Shown: positions 1-12,331, counted from the first letter of the stretch. The stretch is 64,000 nt of DNA from Petrolisthes cinctipes (GCA_033782935.1 JAWQEG010003719.1:20893-84892), one strand, 5' to 3'. Notes: generated by a model from the letters alone, not told the origin. Numbers and translations: made by a program.

Positions 1-145
1 ATATATATATAGCTAGCTCTATATATTATAATATAATGTATAAAGGTATGAATTACTTATTTTTACTTCATTTAATTTTTTTATTTTAGTTATTTATTTG
101 TTTATCTGTTATAGTGTAATCATATTTCGTATTTCTTCTCCCTCG

Positions 146-345
146 TTGCTCTCACAGTCTCAACCCTCACCTCATCTCACCTCCCTCACCTCAACTTCAC
201 TTCACATAGCCTCACCTCACCTCACATAGCATCACCTCACATAACTTCCCATCATCATACCTCATCTCACCTCCTCAAGCCTCATATCATCTCACCTCAC
301 CTTACCTCCTCTCACTTCACATAACCTCCCTTCACCTCATCTCAC
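146..345. repeat. CACCTCAC-type degenerate tandem repeat
   Basis: Repeated ctcacctcac / cttcacatagc units, no purine runs. Confidence 0.8.
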
Positions 346-439
346 ACAACCCGGTACAACACGCCACCACTCACGAAAAATATCATGCCTAGAATTGTAA
401 AGTAGGCGTATGTATGTAGATCAGGAGGAAGGCCGCAGT

Positions 440-682
440 GACCACGAGTTACACACATACATAGACATAGACACACACACACTCTTACTGTACACACACA
501 CACACACATACACATAGTGTACACACACACACACTCATATTGTACACACACACACACAACACACTCATACTGTACACACACATACCTTACTGTACACACA
601 CACACACACTACTGTACACACTCATACTGTACACACACGCACACATACACATACTGTACACACACACACACACACACATACT

Positions 683-727
<45 letters not shown>

Positions 728-756
728 CATGTGTCTTACGTCATGTACCGCATTGC

Positions 757-795
<39 letters not shown>

Positions 796-855
796 GCAAC
801 TCCTCCTCCTCCACCTCTAACCTCTTCTCCCCTGTGTGTGTATGTGTGTGTGTGA
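440..855. repeat. (CA)n array with TACTGTACACAC higher-order unit
   Basis: CA runs interrupted regularly by cata(c/t)tgta (for example 536, 568, 590, 611, 625, 650, 679), ending in a pure CA run (684-723), a second CA run (760-792) and a GT run. Long ORFs across it are artefacts. Confidence 0.9.
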
Positions 856-1002
856 TGACCGGTGTGTACTCGTGTTAACCCGCTGTTGTGTTGCCCCTTA
901 ATGGTGGGTAAACAAGGCATCCCCACAATTTACTATTATATATTATCTCCTTCTTCCTAGTCCAGCTGCCACGTCCTGCATATGATGACTCTCTGCTCTT
1001 CT

Positions 1003-1345
1003 TTCCCGAGGCTGGCGTAGGTGTGTTTGTTGGTTTGTGTGTGTTTGTGTTTTTATTTTTTCCCGAGGGGGGCGTCAATTTGTTTGTTTGTTTGTTTCAG
1101 GCTCCATGGCGTAGGTGTGTGTGTGTGTTTTTTTTTTTTTTTTTCCTGGGGATGGTGTCAGTATGTTTTCATTTTAATTTTTTCCCGAGGGTGGCATAGG
1201 TTTGTTTATTTTCTGTTTTTTCCCAAGGGTGGTGTCAGTATGTTTGTCTGTTTGTGTGATTTTTTTTCGAGGATGGCGTACGTATGAATGTTTGCTTGCG
1301 TGTGCTTGTTTTCTGAGGGTGGCGGCGTGTACAGTATGTCTGCTT
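1003..1345 (+). repeat. Degenerate minisatellite, unit TTTCCCGAGGGTGGCGTAGG plus T/GT spacer
   Basis: About eight units of 36-57 bp: a G-rich cassette (cccgaggctggcgtagg, cccgaggggggcgtc, cctggggatggtgtcag, cccgagggtggcatagg, cccaagggtggtgtcag, cgaggatggcgtacg, ctgagggtggcggcg) alternating with TTTG-rich spacers. Confidence 0.75.
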
Positions 1346-1771
1346 GTGTCTGTATTATTTAAGGTTGGGATGCAGTTGTGTTTCTTCCTGATTTGTTTGA
1401 TGTGGCACAATATTTTTTCATAGAAGATTTATATGTAATTTATTGACAAACAGACATACTAGCAATAATTTACACCATAAACAAACACAAGAGCATAATT
1501 AAAGAGCATGTATGAAGAGCGTGATAAACTTTACACTCAAAACACCTGCATGGATCTATAACTGTTATATTAATTTTACCAAACAATGCATAACTTAAAA
1601 AAAATATGAAAAGATGTGTAACGTGTAGATGAAACGGAAAAAATTATTATTGTGTTCTTTTATGAGACTGCGAGGTATGCTGAATGAAAAGTTTAGATTA
1701 ATACTTCTCTCAACTTAAAATGCAGCTCAGCACTCCCCCATATTCTTCTTAACACATGTAATATCCATACC

Positions 1772-1774
<3 letters not shown>
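1346..1774. other. Unique-looking AT-rich DNA
   Basis: No coding signal, repeat or RNA gene seen. Confidence 0.6.
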
Positions 1775-1822
<48 letters not shown>

Positions 1823-1992
1823 CCAACCTTAGCTGCCCATCTCATCAGAACGCAGACACTCACACTCACACACACAAACAGAGAGTGAGAGAGTGAGTTT
1901 TTTTTTTTTTTTTTTTTTTTTTTTAATCCGACACTGGACATAGGAGTGAGTTAGTTAGTTAGTTAGTTAGTGAGTGAGTTAGTGAGTGAGTG

Positions 1993-2031
<39 letters not shown>

Positions 2032-2040
2032 GAATTAGTT
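1775..2040. repeat. (TC)n, poly(T) and (AGTT)n simple repeats
   Basis: TC run 1776-1815, a 28-base T run at 1897-1924, then GTTA/GTGA tetranucleotides 1945-2040 with phase switches between gttagtta and gtgagtga. Confidence 0.95.
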
Positions 2041-2120
2041 TATGGTGAAGTTACGTTCATATTAAGACTAGTGACAATATAACAATGGATAGAAAGTTGG
2101 TGAAGTTTTTATTTTACTTC

Positions 2121-2222
2121 GCTAGCAAAAGTGTTGTCGCCTCACCAACCGCTTCTTAAAAGATAACAACTAGGATAATCATCGAACAAATGAATAAATC
2201 ATATACATTATAACATCCAGCG
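2121..2222 (+). mobile_element. Fragment of the mariner-like MITE seen at 31 kb
   Basis: GCAAAAGTGTTGTCGCCTCA ... GGATAATCATCGAACAAATG ... ATAACATCCAG follows the first half of 31161..31415 base by base with scattered changes. Confidence 0.6.
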
Positions 2223-2699
2223 TGAAGATTAATAGACTTGTAGGTCTTCTGTTCTTATATCTCTTGTGTAATTCCATGAGTGTTAATGTTTATTTGTTTA
2301 TTATAGTTACTTATTCAAGTATTGGATTTCATGATATTTTTAGTTTTTATCTATATATGTGTACATAATTATTGAGACTTGTTTGAGTTTATTATAAGTT
2401 TATGATTATATCTTTTTAATAGATATATTGTAGTTGTAGGTGGCAAGAAACTGTATATTACACAATTATCAGTCACTAGAGGGCAGCAGTTTGACTTATT
2501 CTTTCATATGTAGCTAAATGTGAACAGTGAGCACCTCATTATGGGAAGGTATGGGAAGCAATGGACCATCCCTGCCTCCAGCACCGATGAGCGTGTGTTG
2601 AAGGTCCTGTCCCCCGGCAGCTGTATGTGAAGTGGGTCATCAATTGCATCTATAGTGGTGGGTAATGATGTAGTGATGCGCTCCACTCTCAATGGGCCC
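2223..2699. other. AT-rich non-coding DNA
   Basis: Nothing recognisable. Reading frames entering it come from the neighbouring simple repeat. Confidence 0.5.
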
Positions 2700-3078
2700 A
2701 CTCTCTCGCCTGTCCCCCCCCCCTCTCTCGTCTGCCCCCCCCCCCTCTCTCTCTCGTCTGCCCCCCCCCCTCTCTCTCGTCTGCCCCCCCCCTCTCTCTC
2801 TCTCGTCTGCCCCCCCCCCCTCTCTCTTTCGCCTGCCCCCTTCTCTCTCTCTCCTGCCCCCCCTTCTCTCCTGCCCCCCCTCTCTCCTGCCCCCCCTCTC
2901 TCTCTCTCTCTCCTGCCCCCCCCCTCTCTTTCTCCTGCCCCCCCTCTCTCTCTGCACCCCCTCTCTCTCTGCACCCACCTCTCTCTCTGCACCCACCTCT
3001 CTCTCTGCACCCACCTCTCTCTCTGCACCCACCTCTCTCTCTCTCTCTGCACCCACCTCTCTCTCTCTGCACCACCCG
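2700..3078. repeat. Polypyrimidine minisatellite
   Basis: Two unit types: CTCTCTCGTCTGCCCCCCC (2730-2830) grading through CTCTCTCCTGCCCCCC into the regular CTCTCTCTGCACCCAC (2945-3075). Strand-pure C/T with periodic G. The RERERGG frames on the other strand are artefacts. Confidence 0.95.
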
Positions 3079-3226
3079 TCGCCACCACCATACTTAATTA
3101 ATCAATAATGACCCTACCCCAACCCAACCACCCTACCAAACCCATTTGTTAGTGACCCCTTCTTGACACTTCTACTATCCTCTAACTACCTGGTTACTCT
3201 GTTAGTTAGTGTGCTGGTTAATGAGT

Positions 3227-3228
<2 letters not shown>

Positions 3229-3263
<35 letters not shown>

Positions 3264-3415
3264 GAGTATATTGGTGGTGGTGGTGGTGACAGGATGAGCT
3301 TATAGTGATGGGGCTCGTGATGATGGTGGTGGTGGTAAGGTAATAATGGTGATGGAATGATAGTGATAGTGGTGATCTAAATGGCAGCAATCGTTCGTGG
3401 TAGTAATAGGGATGG
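3229..3415. repeat. (GT)n followed by GGT/GATG triplet-rich DNA
   Basis: GT run 3230-3260, then ggtggtggtggtgac and gatgatggtggtggtgg stretches. Confidence 0.85.
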
Positions 3416-3544
3416 TCAAGGTAATAGTCGTGATGGTGTTAGAATGTGAAGGTAGTGGTCGTGTGTGTTGTAAAGTTGGTCGTGGTGGTGTCTATCTATC
3501 AATATATATTTTCCTATCTATCCATGTATGTATGTATATATCTG

Positions 3545-3946
3545 TCTAATTCTCACTTTCATTTCACTCACACTCATCTCACTCACACTCACTCATCTCA
3601 CACCCGCACTCACTATCTCATCTCCCCACACTCACACTCATCTCACTCTCACTTATCTTACACCCACCCATACTCATCTCCCCACACTCACTCTCATCTC
3701 ATCCATACTCATCTCCTCACACACATTCACACACTACATATTTCATTAGTCATCTCACCCACATACATACACACGTTACATACATACACACACATACTAC
3801 ATCAGTCTTCTCACCCACATACATACATACACATACACGCACATATACACATTACACATACTTCATTAGTTATGGTCCCTTCCGGCTGACCCATCTCTCA
3901 CCCTTCACCCACTTTCTAAATGTACAGTCATGTCTTACACCCATCT

Positions 3947-3975
<29 letters not shown>
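3545..3975. repeat. CTCACACTCAT minisatellite and CA repeats
   Basis: Units of cactcatctcactcacact (3565-3720), then catacataca stretches and a CA run 3947-3974. Confidence 0.85.
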
Positions 3976-3977
<2 letters not shown>

Positions 3978-4126
3978 AGGACACGGGAGGAGTGAGTGAG
4001 GGCATATACTGTGTAGCAATGATTATCGTATTATGCACACCCGCAAATTACACACACCATTAACTTTCATTAGCTGCATAGTCTCACAGGCCAACAGTTA
4101 TTCTCATGGCCCAACAGTGTGTGTGT

Positions 4127-4200
<74 letters not shown>
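4127..4200. repeat. (GA)n microsatellite
   Basis: About 37 uninterrupted GA units. Confidence 0.98.
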
Positions 4201-4203
<3 letters not shown>

Positions 4204-4914
4204 TGAATGGCTAAAGTGTCTAGCTGACCCCTTTCTTACCCTCTGACAACTGACCCCCGGGATGGGATGGAAACCTCTCCAACTGATCCATCTTCAACTT
4301 GTGTGCTTTTCTTTTTAACGTGACCGACCTGGATGACTCTCGCTATCACAGAAAACCGACCTCGTGAAAGTAGACCTATTGAGGAAGCACAGAGTCAATC
4401 CCAAGCAGTATACCTCACGAATGATGTCAGGTGAAGGTATCTTTTGAGCTCTCATAAGATTGAGGTTAAGTTATCTATATTACGTAAAGTTTTTTATTAT
4501 GTGTGTAATAATGATATCGCCTGCTACGCTATGTTATAAGGACGTCTGTATGTTCATTAAGGTTGTGTTTGTCATGTTGCGTGAATGTTTTCTTGTCTCA
4601 TGAGTTATCGTCTGTTATGTTGAGTGCACGTGAGGCGTCTAAATTGCCCTTCTTCAGGTTAAGCTGTTTGAACGATTTACATGTGTCTAAGTTACCGTTT
4701 GCTTTGTTACAAGATGATTTATATAAATATTTGATTAATTTATTAGTTACTTATTTGCTTAGTTATTTGTTCAATCATTAATCTAGTCTGTGTTTGGCGG
4801 GTACACAAATCCCCCCAACCACTTCCCCTCTGACCTCTATTTTCCCCGTCATCTCATATATATAATATCCCGTGGGCAGACTGGTAACTCAGCACTGGTT
4901 GTATAGGGCCAGCA

Positions 4915-5000
4915 TGTGCAGTATGTGGTGGCCCAGTTGGTGAGGATCTGGAGTGTTTGCAGTGCTCAGTTTCCTTATAGGTTCGAATCCCTTTTCTTTG
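4915..5000 (+). mobile_element. tRNA-derived SINE head
   Basis: TGGCCCAGTTGGTGAGG (A-box) and, about 35 bp on, GGTTCGAATCC (B-box, 4980-4990) have tRNA spacing, but the acceptor and anticodon stems do not pair. The body runs into a GT microsatellite at 5010-5026. Confidence 0.6.
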
Positions 5001-5084
5001 TGGCGTGCTCTTGTGTGTGTGTGTGTTTTCCCCCCACCAAGAAGACAAAATAGTATAGTTGACCCTTGTTGCGTTCAGACATAA

Positions 5085-5415
5085 AGAAGGTGAAGAGATG
5101 AGGAAAAGGAACAGGAAGAAGAGGAGTCAATGATGGAGGACGAACAAAAGGAAGAGGAAGAATTAGAGGAGGAGGAAAAGAACTGGGAGGAGGAAGAGGA
5201 GTAATAAGAGAATAAGGGATACAAAGGAATACAGAGGAAATCAAACAGCAGCAGACCAATAAAATTTTGTCCTTACGATGCTGGGGAGGAGGAAGAGTTA
5301 GAGGAGCAGAAAGATAACGGAAAGGAGGAAGAGGATGAGACGGAAGAGGAAGAGGAGGAGAAGGAGTAAGAAGAGGAAGAGAATGGAGGAGAAGGAGTAG
5401 GAAGGGGCAGGACCT
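5085..5415. repeat. Polypurine GGAAGA tract
   Basis: Three long purine blocks (5085-5230, 5280-5340, 5341-5412) made of gaggaagaggaggag words. Mirror-symmetric segments could form a triplex. Confidence 0.8.
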
Positions 5416-6020
5416 GTAACAAAATCCGAGGTGCTGCCACTTTCCATTTCGTCTGTTGGGGTCGAGTCGTGGTCAGTCAAAGTGTCTCTCTTGGTGTCAC
5501 CTTGGAATATCTTTGGATTAACTGAGGGGATGAATGTGCAGGCCTGAGTGACGTATTATGGCACCAGTCAGGGGATGGGATCTCTTCAGTGTTTTCGTTT
5601 CTAACCAATATCATGGAATTTAATATGTTAACACTAATGTATATTAGACTGACTTGCTGGCAGACTGGTTGACTGACTAATTGGAACTTTGGCTGGGTAT
5701 TTGACTGGCTAGTTATTTGGTTGGCTGGCTAGCTAGCTATTTGGTTGGCTGGCTAGCTATTTGGCTGGCTGGCAGGATTATGGGTCGTGTGGCTGACCAT
5801 CCCGGCGGTCACGACTGTTCAACATTTTGGGGTCACGGAAGCCAGTCACGAGGTAAGAGTGTGAGATGCGCGTGGGGGCGAGGGTGGTGTGAGGGCAGGT
5901 CAGGGCAGGAGGGCCGGCAGGGAGGCAGAGTTATGAGACACGGTGACTGGCACAGAGAGACAGACAGACAGACGGCCGCGAAAAATAGTGCGAAACAAAT
6001 AGTGTTGATCTTTGTAAAAT
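5416..6020. other. Non-coding DNA with TGGC tandem words and a GC-rich patch
   Basis: 5690-5775 repeats ttggctggctagctat. 5790-5975 is GC-rich with CpGs (cccggcggtcacgac, gcgcgtgggggcg). No exon or promoter could be assigned. Confidence 0.5.
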
Positions 6021-6464
6021 GAATACATACGATTCACTTAAATTATTCACTTTCATGCAACTGATACAGGAGTTTTGATCGTGACTGTACCTAAAACCTC
6101 TTTTATGTACCAGTACTTGGTGCTTGCTGATCCTTGACTTCGCATAATTTTGGAGACCGTTTTAGTGGAATGTTTACAGAAGGACTACTGGACGTGACAT
6201 CACCTCAGTCCCCCCTGGCAAGGTATTGAAGGAATCACTAATAAGTATGAATGGAAAGACCCCTGGAGTTGTGTGTGTGAAGCCAGGCCAATGCAGAGTT
6301 CCCACACGGCCCATCGGTACCCCAGACATGATATGATAATGTTTCTGAGGCTTGTGAGGGAAGAAGAGGCAACCCATGTTGTGTTGTGGGTTGGGTGTAG
6401 TATGTAATGTGTTGTTGTTGAAGTTTCTCAAGCTGTCTGACCGAGCAGCCCGTGTGTTGTGTTG

Positions 6465-7400
6465 TGTTCGCATTATTAATCATATTTTGGGTCATACATA
6501 GTTCGTTGTTAATGGTATATATTGTAATGTTTTAGGCTCTGACGATGAAATGAGTTTGTTGTTTTGATTAAGATGCTTAACTTTATGGTGGCTTGCTTTT
6601 AAGTATTAAATAATTTTTATAATTATTATCAAGTGTGGTTAATTTATGATTTATTTGTTTATGTAACGGTTCGATTCTGTGCTTATCAAGTGTGTTCATG
6701 TATTTTCTTCATAACTATGGACATATTTAATTCTTTACTTGTATGCATATCATCAAGAGGGATTGATGCCCACCACAGTAAAGATAAATAGAAGTCCCAG
6801 CCCCCCTCCTCCCTCTCCATCTTCCCTCCCTCTCCCCCATGATCGGATTTGTCACCTCCGTCTCCTCCTGTTCTTTTCACCGCGACACATAAGGAATGAA
6901 TCTTCTCTTCTCCCTGGGTGTCTAATCCCCTTCACGTCCACAACAGAGAGAGAGAGAGAGAGAGGAGAATACGTCGGGAGCTTAAAGTATTATTATTTTT
7001 GTAACTATTTCTCTCTTCTCTCCAAGTCATATTTTCCTTCGTCAGTTGCTTCAGTTACTTTGTATACATTCATTTTTTTCGTTATTGTCACTTGTTGCAT
7101 TTTTCTCCAATATACACATTTTTTTTCCCCCCGATTTGTTTGTTTTCTCCCTTAGCGGACTTTCATCTGTTTGGCTCATTTTATCTCGCCTCTCCCTGTA
7201 ATACTCAATCCTTCCCTCTCCCCCTGCATTCGGTATCAGCCTTCTTTACATCCTTTCTTTCCTTCACTACTTTGTTCTTCCCTCATTCCATTCCACCACT
7301 CTTTTCTTCATATTTTTCCGTTCATTCCTCCTCTCCTACCTTCCTTTTCCCCTTATACAAATCCCTCTTCTGTTTGTAGTGGCATTGGAAGTGAGGTGTT
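6465..7400. other. Non-coding DNA, pyrimidine-rich in its second half
   Basis: AT-rich to 6780, then C/T-rich with a GA run at 6944-6964. Open frames are Ser/Pro/Leu/Phe composition artefacts. Confidence 0.5.
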
Positions 7401-7712
7401 GCTCTGCTGATGCTTATCCCCCGTATTGTGACCAGTACTTTAAGTGTCCCTTCGGTTCCAGCCACAACCTCTCAATTGTTTTACGGTCCTATTTACTTCA
7501 TGCTTGCTATCCTTCTATCACCTTTTCCCTAGTCATAACATACCCCAAGTGTCTTGGAGATCCAGGATAGTGTTCTTTTATCCACAGGTAATATGTTCAG
7601 TATCGCTATAACCATAAAAAAATAAAAGTTTTGTAGCCTTTAATGACTATAGCAAGAATACGAGTTTGAAGTGTGCTTTATTATATTTAATTTACACATT
7701 GCGTGGCAGATT

Positions 7713-7833
7713 TACAGTCACTCTCCAATTAAGTTTAAACATCATATTATATGACAATGTTTAAACAGTTGTTCATATCGTTTAAGTGGCTAGCTTTTAT
7801 TCAGCTTACGCAGGATTTGTTATCGTGACTGTA
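7713..7833. mobile_element. Possible short TACAGTCAC-ended MITE
   Basis: TACAGTCAC at the left, GTGACTGTA at the right, 121 bp; the inner parts do not match, so it could be chance. Confidence 0.35.
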
Positions 7834-8291
7834 CATAGAGCTTGCACCTGTGTGGAATCGTACAGGTTACATAGTTATAGGAAGTCTTGTGGTACTTGAA
7901 TAAAGAGGTGAAGTTGATAAGGGTTTTGTTTATGGATTGTAATCATCATTTCCGCAGTCGGCCAGCCAACGTTCAGTCATCCCAAAAACAACTAGCACCG
8001 AGCGAGGCAGTCTGCAGCAACTGAGGCGATGATGGACCTTCCACTCACAACCGGCCTTCAGTCTGCTGTTGTTGTGTGTGAACCTCTCTCCTCAAGTCTA
8101 GTTTATATATATGCAGTGGTATGTATTCGGTAAACATTAAAAAAAGTTGTACTGATTTTGTGATTTATATTCTGGGTGTGGAGTGAATACACAATTATTA
8201 CCAAGAGCTTTTACGATCCACTTGTCAGTTATCTAAATTATAAAGAAACCAGGACTAGATTTTGCTATTTAAACTTACTACAGCAGAACTT

Positions 8292-8415
8292 TTTCCCGGG
8301 CCGGGATTCGAAGGAGGAGGGGTTGGAGAGGGAAAGATTTACCAGTGATCGAGTAGTATTATTGCAGAGAGAAACACATGCAGCGTTACCGTTCACACGG
8401 CTATACCAGCTGAAC
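8292..8415 (-). mobile_element. Probable tRNA-like SINE fragment
   Basis: On the minus strand TATAGCCGTGTGAACGGTAACG (split A-box look) precedes TTCGAATCCCGGCC (B-box and tRNA 3' look) by about 95 bp. The leading part resembles the start of the repeat at 61665..61825 (GATAGTGTAACGGTAA). The long A-B spacing makes this uncertain. Confidence 0.45.
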
Positions 8416-8559
8416 ACATTCATCTGGCTTTCTTTCCTCGTATAGGCGTCAGGTATTAGGCGTCTATTAATTTTGGAAGAATTTTTTTTATTTTCACTTA
8501 ATCATAAACTGTTCAATTACACTGAATAATTCAGAGGCATGAGATTCTTTATTTATTTT

Positions 8560-8682
8560 AGGCGCCGCAACAGCGAGGTCTTATAGCTGCAGAAGGTACT
8601 AGAGAGGAGAGGGTACTAGAGAGGAGAGGGAACAAAAGAGGCACAGTTGATGAACTTAAAGGGAGTGGCTGTGGCCATGTCT
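8560..8682 (-). mobile_element. LINE/SINE 3' end, copy 3 (diverged)
   Basis: Plus-strand GGCGCCGCAACAGCGAGGTC ... GGGAGTGGCTGTGGCC corresponds to the 47.4-kb copy, with a 19-bp internal duplication (gtactagagaggagaggga). A weaker relative may lie at 7425..7500 (tttaagtgtcccttcggttcc). Confidence 0.5.
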
Positions 8683-9151
8683 TTTTTAATATCCTTTTCA
8701 CTGTTCAAATTTAGGATGAAATAAAAACCATTTTATTTTTCTATTTAAACACCTTCATTGGATACTTCGAAGAGTCTCCGGAAAACAACCAGGACTCATC
8801 TCGCCCCAAAAAAATTTATAAAAAAAAAATAAAAACAATAATGGAAATTCGTATTCGGGCATATCAAAGTAACGATATGCTACTTCAATACAACATTGGA
8901 GATCACTCAAGCAAGTCCCCTCAGGAAACCCCCGGGCCCCCCAGTAAGGGGGGCCCAACGGGGTTCCTTCAGGTAACTGCTGAGTGTTACTTCCCCACTT
9001 GGTCCCCAACACCAAGAGGGAAGGGGGTCACATCTACCCAAGGACTGCATCACACACACAAATACACTTAGCCTACACTGAAAGGCTCACCCTCCGTATT
9101 GGTTGGTGTGTGTACAAGGGTATGGTACAATCTTGAGTAGAGTGGAGCCCC

Positions 9152-9220
9152 GCGCCAGTACACGTGTCCGCACATTGCTGGACCACCCAATCCAATACGA
9201 CAGGGAGTGTGTACTGGCGC
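9152..9220. repeat. Inverted repeat GCGCCAGTACAC
   Basis: Perfect 12-bp arms at 9152-9163 and 9209-9220. A weaker outer pair involves ccgtattggttgg and ccaatccaatacg. Confidence 0.6.
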
Positions 9221-12170
9221 ATTAAACCACTGTCTTCATCTGCAATGAACAACAAATTAGTACATCTTAATTTATATGCAACTTTAATGTATATTCATTC
9301 CTACATTACCTTTATCCTCATTCAGGTCTCACTTTTAATTTCATAAAATCTAACCTTATAAACAATATTTCCATAAATACATTTCTCTATTTCAAATTTC
9401 ACTTTCATTTTTTTTTTCATTTGCCGCTTCTTATTAATTTTCTAAGACTAATATTTATTTCACATTACCAATAAATACCATTTCCCTTAAACAACCACAT
9501 ACCAAGTACCCTTTAAATTTCTGTATCATGTTTTTTTAATTTAATTTTCTATCCATTTTTCCTCCATCAAACCCCTTGGAATCTTTATCCATTCACTATT
9601 CTATAATTCCTGCACTACAAAAATTGCCATACTACTTACCAGACGAAGGCATTAGTCCTTCTAACCTATGTTCAATTGGCTGCAAACAAACAATCACAAG
9701 TACTTCACGGTGGCTGACAACACGCTCAGGTTCAGTTTTGCAGCATCGTATGGAGGAAATGGTGATCCTCCATCTTCACTGCTCTGCCAACGACTTTCCA
9801 CCGAGGACCCACAACTGTATAATACAACAATTGGTAACATTAATGTCATGGTTTAGCTCCACAGTGATGCTTTTATAGTGCATTCACATTCAAACTACAA
9901 AAGTCAACAAAACCCACAATCTCACTCTGCGAGGTGTAGTAAATTCACTGTAATATTGACTATTTAAACACGCTCAACAAATATATAGGATTCAAGGGAC
10001 TCCATTGAGAACTTAAACTAAATCAGCCAATCTTTGAGAATGACACCTTAGACACTTACAATAATACATCTAGCGTCATTTACATTAAGTACAATGTGAC
10101 TTACCGACATCTAAAACACTTCCATTAAATTCTTTTAACTTGACAATACATTTTAGTTTTTCTTCTCATGACCACTAGTCCATATCTTACTCATTTCAGT
10201 CATTCAAGACACTTTCATTAACAACCTAATCTATATATTACCATACCCAATTTCTTAACTTTTCATTTTCATTTACATTAAGTACAGTTGAAGACGATTC
10301 CTTTCCACCTAATCTAATCAAAACTCGTATAAATAACGGACGAATATTGAAGCTAGGACTATTTTTGTGGTGCTATACCGCCACAAAAATACTGTTTAAA
10401 GTCTGTCCGATATTATACGACTTTACAAACGAGTGCGTGCTGAGTAAATTGTCATAACTTTATTTTAGATTCAACTTACCCATATATAATTTATAACAAT
10501 GCAGCCACCATCTCCTTGTAAGTACAGCAGTCTATGCATACTACATCAGCTTGTATGCAAATCCACATTACATACAAATGCTAACTATATTAAACAAAAA
10601 TCACATTGGATATTACTGCAGCTACTCAGAACTCGATAATATACAACAAAACAATGAGAAAGTTACCAGTTACGAGATACAGTAAACTATAAAGTGTTTA
10701 TACAGTACTCGTCCCAAATAAAAGTGTTATAAAATAAACTTTGCACCTTGATAAACAATGCCCTTAAACCTTATGAAGTAAAATCTTAGTTGTATATTAT
10801 GACTGCCAACCTCACACTGAAAAGTACTCCCACACCATCCCAAGAGTTTTATTTATCCACGCGTCCCCAATTGCCTCTGACATTCTTTAACTTTCCTACA
10901 AGGGAGGTAAAACACCCGATTAGGCCTACACGACCTCTCAAAGGAATCTAGTGACTACTTACATTCAAAACTTCAAGGCAACATAAAGGGTTACATTACC
11001 CACTCATGGCTGTGCCTGGCATAATGAACATACTAGTCGAGAATATGACTAGTCCAAGTGTATTTTTTCCAATATATTCCTTTAATACCAGTTTGATATG
11101 CCGTCTGCCAGCCAATCTAACTCCCTTACCAACGCCTAATGTCACGCACTCCGACTTTGCTATAAATCTACAGACTAAAAAAGTCAAGGAAATACACCTA
11201 GTATGTGCAGTTACCCAAGAAACTACTGCAATCAAATATGCTGGTGTGGCGATATCTGGCATTTGCTCCATAGATATCTCCTAGTTTTATAAAATATGGA
11301 TACTTTTAAGTCTGAAATCAGGATTATACCACTATAATCCTGTGGTTTACTCAATCTTGTATCACCTTACTTTTATAAAACACCAAAGAGTGTTAAACTA
11401 TCTAACCTCGGTCCATGTTCGTAAAGAAACTGAAGCTTTGCAATTCGAAAGAAAAACCAATTACACCATTTGCCTCGTGGCAGGCCTTAGGTCCAGGAGA
11501 TAAATGTTATCAAGTCATTCGAATCTAACCTCTGAATATCTTTACGGTATGCTAGAAATCGCAATAAATTTCTCTGCACTCTTTACTAGTCTTTACTCAC
11601 TATAAACATAATCCTGAGCCCAGCGAGCAAAGGAAGCCTAAATTTTCACATTTTTTCCCCTGATTTTGGAAAGCTTTTTGGCCTGGTGGTCATCCTCGGT
11701 TCTTGTGCCCCAGATTTTGGAAATTGGCTGAACCTAACTCCTCATAGATCATACCAGGTATCACCACACTTACATGGAAATTTCCTATACTATTGGGGTA
11801 GGTTTTACACCTATCGCAGACACATAGTTGGTATAGTCAGCGTCGTCATACCTCTTTTCCTTAGTGTTAATAACGTGCAGCTCGACTCAGTTCTTCAGAT
11901 TCATTTATTGGTGAGGGTCAAGAGAGTCTAACAGTGTGGCCAAGGTAAGCCTATGTCTGACTCCAGAGTGGAGTGTGGGGAGTGACTGAATAAATACGGC
12001 AATAGTGTACTGCACATGTGGCAACAGCGTATTTCTTAACTTAAGCTTCCTATGTAAATATGCAGAGACATCACCTTTTTATTGGAATTATTCGAAAGAA
12101 CAGTCTAGCTTCACAGGATCCACACCAATAATTAGAGGATTAACGATGCTGACTGTACCAACAATATGCG
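9221..12170. other. AT-rich intergenic DNA
   Basis: No exon-like frame, no tRNA. Holds the fold-back at 10324..10432; otherwise featureless to me. Confidence 0.5.
10324..10432. repeat. Fold-back sequence
   Basis: Centre TATTTTTGTGG / CCACAAAAATA (10360-10370, 10381-10391) is perfect. Outer parts CGTATAAATAACGGAC and the inverse of GTCCGATATTATACG also pair. MITE-like, without a clear target duplication. Confidence 0.55.
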
Positions 12171-12174
12171 ATAG

Positions 12175-12331
12175 TACAGTCATGGCCAATAGTCCTGCAA
12201 CATATTCAATTTAAAGTTACTTAAATATGGTACGAAACTATAGCTGTACTATTCTGTATTATTGGTTCATACGATTCACTTGCATGGCTCAATTTCCTTC
12301 ACTCGATACAGGACTTTTGACCATTATTGTA
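12175..12331. mobile_element. Mariner-like MITE, TA-flanked
   Basis: Terminal inverted repeats TACAGTCATGGCCAATAGTCC and TACAATAATGGTCAAAAGTCC, 157 bp, with TA ends. A solo right end of the same type lies at 6024..6089 (CATACGATTCACTT...ACAGGAGTTTTGATCGTGAC). Confidence 0.7.

Noticed and set aside
536..660. CRISPR-like regular spacing of TACTGTACACAC
   Set aside because: Spacers are CA repeats, not unique sequence, and the DNA is eukaryotic.
342..878. Long Thr/His and Cys/Val reading frames
   Set aside because: They are translations of CA/GT microsatellites in all frames.
2504..3108. Frames of up to 195 codons (Arg/Glu/Gly or Ser/Leu/Pro)
   Set aside because: Produced by the C/T minisatellite on both strands and in several frames; no splice or start context.
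4915..5000. Functional tRNA gene
   Set aside because: A and B boxes are present but no acceptor or anticodon stem can be paired; better explained as a SINE head.
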